A stretch of 64,000 bases of DNA from the NCBI GenBank assembly GCA_036362985.1, contig JAYGXS010000005.1, forward strand, positions 4,800,388 to 4,864,387, read 5' to 3'. This DNA comes from Ligula intestinalis. Its lineage: Eukaryota; Platyhelminthes; Cestoda; Diphyllobothriidea; Diphyllobothriidae. Shown piece by piece: positions 59,050 to 64,000 of the stretch. The notes under the pieces were generated by a model. That model did no database searches and had not been told where the DNA came from. It saw nothing but the letters and a program-made list of their open reading frames with translations. Made by a program: the position numbers and the translations under genes. How positions within the stretch are numbered: position 1 is the first letter of the stretch; the number at the start of each line of letters is the position of its first letter.

Positions 59050-59530
59050 AAGTTTTAGCAAGAGTGATAGGATGAAAAACTTTCGAATGATTTGCCTCTG
59101 AACAGTATGAAGACAAATTACAGCCAAAAATTGTTTACAATGGTGGCAATAAGAAATCGTTTTCTGAGAGGCGCCTTTTGTCAAATAAAATGACACCCAG
59201 TCTTCTTTTAAATTCTGCGAGCGTGTCGGCGGAAACCGTCTCGATTGGTAGCAGGTTCCGTGGTCGTTCCACACGTTGGCTGAAGCAAAGCTTTCTGAGG
59301 TCCAATCGAGTACATTCGTTTGTGACCTTGTGAGGATGGACACGCAGATGAGTTGTGTTGGCTAACTCAAAAAAATCCTCGTATTTGAAGGAGGAGCCGG
59401 GGCCCAGGGTTGTCGGGAATGTCCAGAGCAGGCTACACTGTACTTGCTTCTAAGACAATGAAAAAGGTCAAGCTTGATCAATCTCTCCTGACATGGTAAG
59501 TCCGTGAGACCATTGAACATCCTTGTCACC
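59050..59530 (-). pseudogene. CR1-like retrotransposon 3' end, minus
   Basis: On minus: VTRMFNGLTDLPCQERLIKL, then after a frame break FFELANTTHLRVHPHKV and LDLRKLCFSQRVERPRNLLP, then LAEFKRRLGVILFD. This is the C-terminal order of CR1-type ORF2 (compare FFQLATTSSLRGH and FLSKRVIQACNALP at 6.2 kb). Only the last 150 codons survive, with at least one frameshift. Confidence 0.7.
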
Positions 59531-59544
59531 CCCCGTTGCACTTA

Positions 59545-60270
59545 TTCGAGAAGGTCCACGTCTTTTTTCAACCATCGTGTCCACCGACTCAGTTCATGTG
59601 GAAGGAATCGCACATAATGCCTATTCGCAAGCATGGCCGATCGACATCATTTGACAACTTTAGACCAATAAATACACTTCCCGCAGCCTCGAAGACCGTG
59701 GAGACCTTGACCAAAGAAAGGATGATGCGTCACTTGACAGAAAACAGCCTGCTTAGCACAGCTCAACATGGATTTCTCGAGAAAAGATCTTTTGACACAT
59801 GCCAACTCTCTTTCTTTGATTATGTGCTACAATCTAGAGACAGCGGTTTTGCACTTTATACCGTCTATTTCAATTTTAACAAGGCCTTTGATCGGGTCGA
59901 TCATAACCTCCTCCTTCTGAAACTGACCCCTTTCGGCATAGGTAACAAACGTCTGAACTTAATATCTTCCTATTTGGATGCTCGCACACAACGAGTTAAA
60001 ATTTTCAATGTTATCTCCAACTCCACGCATGTGAGGAGTGGAGTTTTACAGTGAAGTGTACTAGGGCTGCTCCTATTTTCCCTTTTTGTCAACGACGTTC
60101 CAGATTGTTTTCAGTATGGTAGACCCATCGTGTTCGCTGATGATTAAAAATTCGCTTATCAGCATAGCCCGGCAGATCGCAAAATCGTGCTAGAGCTGAT
60201 AAAAAAGGATCTTGAGGCCTTCGCCCAGTGGTGTTGCACATGGCGCCTCACCCGTTCAAGGCGCGCAACT
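59545..60270 (+). pseudogene. CR1-like reverse transcriptase fragment, plus
   Basis: Frame 59536-60054 gives WKESHIMPIRKHGRSTSFDN, FRPINTLPAASKTVE, AQHGFLEKRSFDTCQ and NFNKAFDRVDHNLLLLK. In the same frame, after TGA at the GVLQGSVLG position, follows SVLGLLLFSLFVNDVPD, then VFADD with TAA just after it, and finally LIKKDLEAFAQWCCTWRL. The active-site Asp pair is present, but two stops destroy the ORF. The rest of the 3' end is not recognisable. Confidence 0.75.
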
Positions 60271-61169
60271 TATCTTTCAAAGTTGTGGGCTCTTGGCCCT
60301 ACTTATGTGTTGTTTAAATTTATCAATAACAATTTTGTTAAAACTAAATACAACACACTTTTTCACACTTTCGGTTTTGACACGTGCTAGCAACTATCTT
60401 GCTAATCACTCTCCACGGCTCAACTCTCTCCTCACCTGCCGCTGTTTATTTTGCCCTTCAACGACACCTCTCTGGTGATCACTCTCGGGCTCCAGGAGAA
60501 TCCAGCGACAATTTGCAAACGAGTTTTCTCCCCATTTTTTCAACTCACAGCCCAACGAACTTGGATCCAGTCCTCGCAGAGTTATCCTTTGGCAAGTCGA
60601 CTTATTGACTACTGCCGGCTAGGATCGAGAAGGATCTAAGTGAATTGTATCATTTCTAATCTTCACCGTCAATCTCTTTACTGGATTTTACGACTTTTCC
60701 ACTAGAATAGTCTAGTAAATCCCTTATTAGCAGTTAGTCTACCCTCGAAAGTTTTCCATTGCGTATTTGCTAAGACGTTTTGTATATTTGTAGTGATAAA
60801 GTCGGTACAAAGCTAAGTGAAATAGATATTTTTTATCAGATTTCATCGTTACTTGATGAAGCTACTAGCTTAATTGTTGTTATTCAATTGTATATCTTAC
60901 CCTTTAGCAACTGCACATACCGTTAGTTGTTTTTTTACCGATAGGTCAAAATATAAATTTTTATACTGTTTCACCGACATAGCGTCATTCTAGTTCCGGT
61001 AGATTCACGTAAAAAGCAAGTGATCTTTTGCGTAAATACTGAATTATATCTAAAAATTTGGTACTTTATCAATTTCCAGCAAGAAATAATTTGTACTACT
61101 CGACATATCATTAGAGATAATTTTCATCCTGCATAGCCTCTTCGGTAATTCAAATTTTCTGTCGCAATT
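60271..61169. other. Unassigned, possibly the decayed tail of the CR1-like copy
   Basis: Short frames (60212-60478, 60451-60639) show no secure motif. The stretch 60650-61170 is A+T-rich and may be the 5' UTR of the next element. Confidence 0.35.
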
Positions 61170-61220
61170 TTGTGCATATCTTTGCTTAGAACATATCTTA
61201 TCACTCACCTGCTAGTCAAT

Positions 61221-61976
61221 ATGATACTCAAGCTACAACTGAGGCGTAAATTAACCCGGAATATCAATCCTCCTAACGATAAACCCATCTTAAGCATGAA
61301 AAAACTTGATCTTGATGCTTTAGACAACTTTAGTAAGCTTTATAACCAATATGCTTGTCTGTTTACGGTCCTTGGTGCCATCTTTGATGGAAAGGCATCT
61401 ACGCTCACTTCTCACCAATGTGAGAAACTAGAGCCTTTCGTCAATATGGTGTCTACTGAGACCCGTGATCGGCAAAAAAGGAATTTTGATTTTTTTTTGA
61501 AAAATGCTTCAAAAGATAAACAACCTATAGATGTTGCTGTTCAGTTTCTTTACTCTTGTGGCTTTAATTTAAAAATTGCAAAAGCTAAAAGACTCTCATC
61601 CCGAAGTAAAAACCCACCGATTCTCGTAAAACGTTTTTCGGCGATAGAAGTAGACCTTATATTCTCTCAGCATGAGCGGCCAACCAACTATTTAAAGGAT
61701 AATAAACTTTTCGTATGCAGGGATAAAACGCCAATGGAGCGTCGGGCTTTATCTAAAGTAGCAAATGAGAACACTGGCTCCGGTTCAACAAAACCAAAAG
61801 TTGTCTCTGAGGCCGGCCCTCCCGCTGAGGTAAGCCCACATCCCTCTGGATCAATGTCAGTTTCCCCTGATACTTCTCCAATTCACCTTACTCGTGATTC
61901 GAGTGAGATTGGAGCCTCGTCAAGTCGTTCTCCTTCTAAGCCAACCACGACTGTGATAGCTTTAAATTCCGATTAA
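61221..61976 (+). CDS. ORF1 (gag-like) of a CR1-type retrotransposon
   Basis: Open frame of 251 codons from the first in-frame ATG at 61221 to TAA at 61976. An in-frame TTG at 61170 was rejected as start. The product is basic in its first 30 residues. A middle part carries VKRFSAIEVDLIFSQHERP and KLFVCRDKTPMERRAL, which resembles the nucleic-acid-binding segment of non-LTR ORF1 proteins. The tail is Ser/Pro-rich. It lies upstream of an AP-endonuclease in the same orientation, which supports the ORF1 call. A second short open frame (62201-62419), rich in Pro, Phe and Met, sits between ORF1 and the endonuclease; its role is unclear. Confidence 0.65.
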   Translation: MILKLQLRRKLTRNINPPNDKPILSMKKLDLDALDNFSKLYNQYACLFTVLGAIFDGKASTLTSHQCEKLEPFVNMVSTETRDRQKRNFDFFLKNASKDKQPIDVAVQFLYSCGFNLKIAKAKRLSSRSKNPPILVKRFSAIEVDLIFSQHERPTNYLKDNKLFVCRDKTPMERRALSKVANENTGSGSTKPKVVSEAGPPAEVSPHPSGSMSVSPDTSPIHLTRDSSEIGASSSRSPSKPTTTVIALNSD

Positions 61977-62419
61977 CCTAAGAACGCCCCATATAAATCT
62001 ACGTAAGTTGTCATATTCGGCAATATGATATCCGATAATAACTCAGTATCTAACAAAGACCCAACCGCTCAAGCTAGCACTTTTCCTATCCAAAAACCTC
62101 ATCAACATCCCCAAATAATTCAGCCAGCTAATAAAATTTACCGTTTTCAAAACCAGTCATGCAATTTTCGAAGGCAAACTTTCCGTAAAATTTTGATATA
62201 ATGCCTCAAAATCCTATATTTATGCCCCCTCCTGGTTTTCCCATGCCACACTTTAGCCGCCCTTTCTATGGAGCCCCCTCTAATATGCCTTTCTACAATA
62301 TGCACCGTTCATTTGAAAATAATTACTTGACAAACTGTAGACCAGGGCCAGTTTGCTTTCCGCCTTTTGTTTCTCCCATGCCGTTTCCATTTTTGCCACC
62401 AAGTTTTCCTTTTTTATAA

Positions 62420-63795
62420 ATACTGACGAGCGTAACCTGAATCTGAAGGATACGCTCAGTATAGTCTCACTCAATGCGAGATCAGTTGTTAATAAGATTA
62501 CAAAACTTAAAACAGTAGCATTTGAGCTTGATCCAGATGTGCTCTGTGTCACTGAATCTTGGACACACTCTCTTATTTCTGACTTGCCACTCGCCATAGA
62601 TAATGATAGTTTTTACAGACAAGAGCGCATTGAAAACGTGGCTGTGGTTGCCTTCTTTATATTAAATCATTCTTTGTACATTTCCCGTATCACCTGAGCA
62701 TTTCGTCATTTTCTGGATATTTTTTGTCTGATTTCAGTCATCCTGCCACACAATAAAAAAGCGATAATTGGGTTTGTCTACAATCCTCCCTGTAACTCAA
62801 GTAATGTAATGCAGCTGTGTGAAATGTTTGAAGAAGTTGCAGAGACTCAATTCAATGTCAGAATAATTGTAGGTGATTTTAATCTGCCAGACATTAACTG
62901 GCATGCAAATAACTGTCCACCAAGATTTCAGTGACCAGAAATGACAACATATTAGATTTAATTTTTACAAATGATGTCCACCCTCTTTTTATGAATTTTC
63001 ATCGTGATATTTTCACAAGTGACCATGCATTTATTCACTGTTGTTTTCTAGTCTCTCTTTCTAAAAAGCCCGATGTAAAATGCAATAACCTCGACTTTTG
63101 TAACATGAACCATGAATTAGTAAATGATTTCGTAAGTACCCTAGATTGGCATAGCATATTTTCAACTAACGACCCCTACTTCTTCCAGGAGCTATTGCAA
63201 AACCTTACAGAAAATATTCAGGCTCTTACCAAACTTAAGATTTTTAAAGCAAATTCAGCTTCTTCTAATGTGCCACATTTTCTCCAAAATAGACTTAAGA
63301 AATTACAAAAACAACTTAAGGATACGTCTTATATCTCTTTATCAGTTCACCTAAGAATAGCGCAAATATTTGAATCAGCGCTTAAAATAAGGCTTGCACG
63401 AGATAGGCGTAGAGAGGCCACAGCACTAAGGGATGCGAATTCTTCCAGATCTGCTGCTCAAGTCTTCCGTCTTCGGTCGTCGGCTAAGCTTCAGAAAGTC
63501 CTTCCACCTTTACTCAATGGCATCAATCATTTTGTTACAGAGGATTTGGAGGAAGCAGCATTGCTAAATTCATTTTTCGCCAAGTTCTTTACCATCGAAA
63601 CTAGCCCCACTCCTGTAATCCCCCTGTTGTGTGATTCAAATCTCAGTACCCTTAATTTCTCACCCGCTTATATTCAAAAAGAAATACGTCGTCATAAAAT
63701 TCACATCCAGTTGGAACTGATAACATTCCAAACTCACTCATCAAACAAGTAAGAGATTTCCCACCCTTACTGAGTAAGTTATTTGGTAGGATTGT
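62420..63795 (+). pseudogene. ORF2 5' part of the CR1-type element: AP endonuclease and start of RT
   Basis: Endonuclease blocks: SIVSLNARSVVNK, LDPDVLCVTESWTHSLISD (catalytic Glu), a break near 62700, KKAIIGFVYNPPC, IIVGDFNLPDINWH, then a frame change with an apparent small deletion near 62925, NDNILDLIFTND and TSDHAFIHC (catalytic Asp-His). The linker follows to 63720. A last frame change leads to IPNSLIKQVRDFPPLLSKLF, the first RT block. The sequence then leaves the element at about 63795. It is 3'-truncated; the missing RT corresponds in type to the fragment at 59.5 kb. Confidence 0.75.
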
Positions 63796-64000
63796 GTTAT
63801 GGGGTCGTGTGAGTGCGCGCAAAGCGCGCCCAACTCCAAAATGGGAGAGTGGTAATAGGGGAAAGCATGGGTGGGGCATATCAGGGGAAGAGAAAGAGTG
63901 AAATAATTCCAAAAAATAAGAAAATTACGGAGGAATGCTTAAATTTGTTTTACTGAACCAAAAATCGGCTTAAAAATTGGTTTTTTGAGTAATAAAAGGG
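63796..64000. other. Unassigned window end
   Basis: G+A-rich sequence with a small palindrome (gcgcgcaaagcgcgc, 63815-63829). It marks the break of the CR1-type element; its identity is unknown. Confidence 0.35.

Overview
The window is metazoan nuclear DNA: gene-poor, with introns, and dominated by decayed retroelements. The mix of RTE, CR1/Jockey-type and Penelope-like retroelements with hammerhead ribozymes, together with the style of the S1 protease, suggests a parasitic flatworm, perhaps a tapeworm. That assignment is inference; no ribosomal or mitochondrial marker is present.

About 1-42 kb is a graveyard of repeats. One modular repeat family (called A here, at least 15 copies on both strands, ending in a conserved hairpin) is interleaved with other families (B, C, E, F). 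Embedded in it are: a nearly complete RTE retrotransposon at 7.2-10.4 kb on the minus strand, whose single ORF is broken only by three in-frame TGA codons; a second, older RTE-type RT fragment (33.6-34.3 kb, minus); CR1-like RT remnants (5.6-6.4 kb and 40.4-42.1 kb); a Penelope-like element (PLE-1) with inverted terminal arms and a GIY-YIG domain (35.5-37.4 kb), plus two solo inverted pairs of its termini (20.8-21.1 kb, 31.2 kb); hairpin MITEs; and minisatellites.

About 42-58 kb looks more A+T-rich and carries the two host genes, both on the minus strand. The first is a complete two-exon ELL-associated factor (EAF) gene predicted at 275 aa, with a MITE in its intron. The second is a secreted trypsin-like (S1) serine protease locus. 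Its signal-peptide, propeptide and His/Asp exons are intact with good splice sites. The downstream GWG-like and C-terminal Ser-region pieces are collinear but degenerate, and they are separated by a roughly 370-bp satellite array and a second Penelope-like element (PLE-2). PLE-2 occurs twice in opposite orientation (50.87-52.59 kb minus, 56.99-57.80 kb plus), bracketing the protease. Its terminal sequence folds into a complete type-I hammerhead ribozyme, present three times.

About 59-64 kb holds fragments of CR1-like elements: a 3' end on minus, an RT piece on plus, and then a better preserved 5' half with an ORF1, an AP-endonuclease and the beginning of the RT, cut off near 63.8 kb.

I see no convincing tRNA, rRNA, CRISPR or bacterial-type operon. 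The most interesting signals are the ribozyme-bearing PLE termini, the PLE/satellite invasion of the protease gene, and the covarying terminal hairpin of repeat family A.
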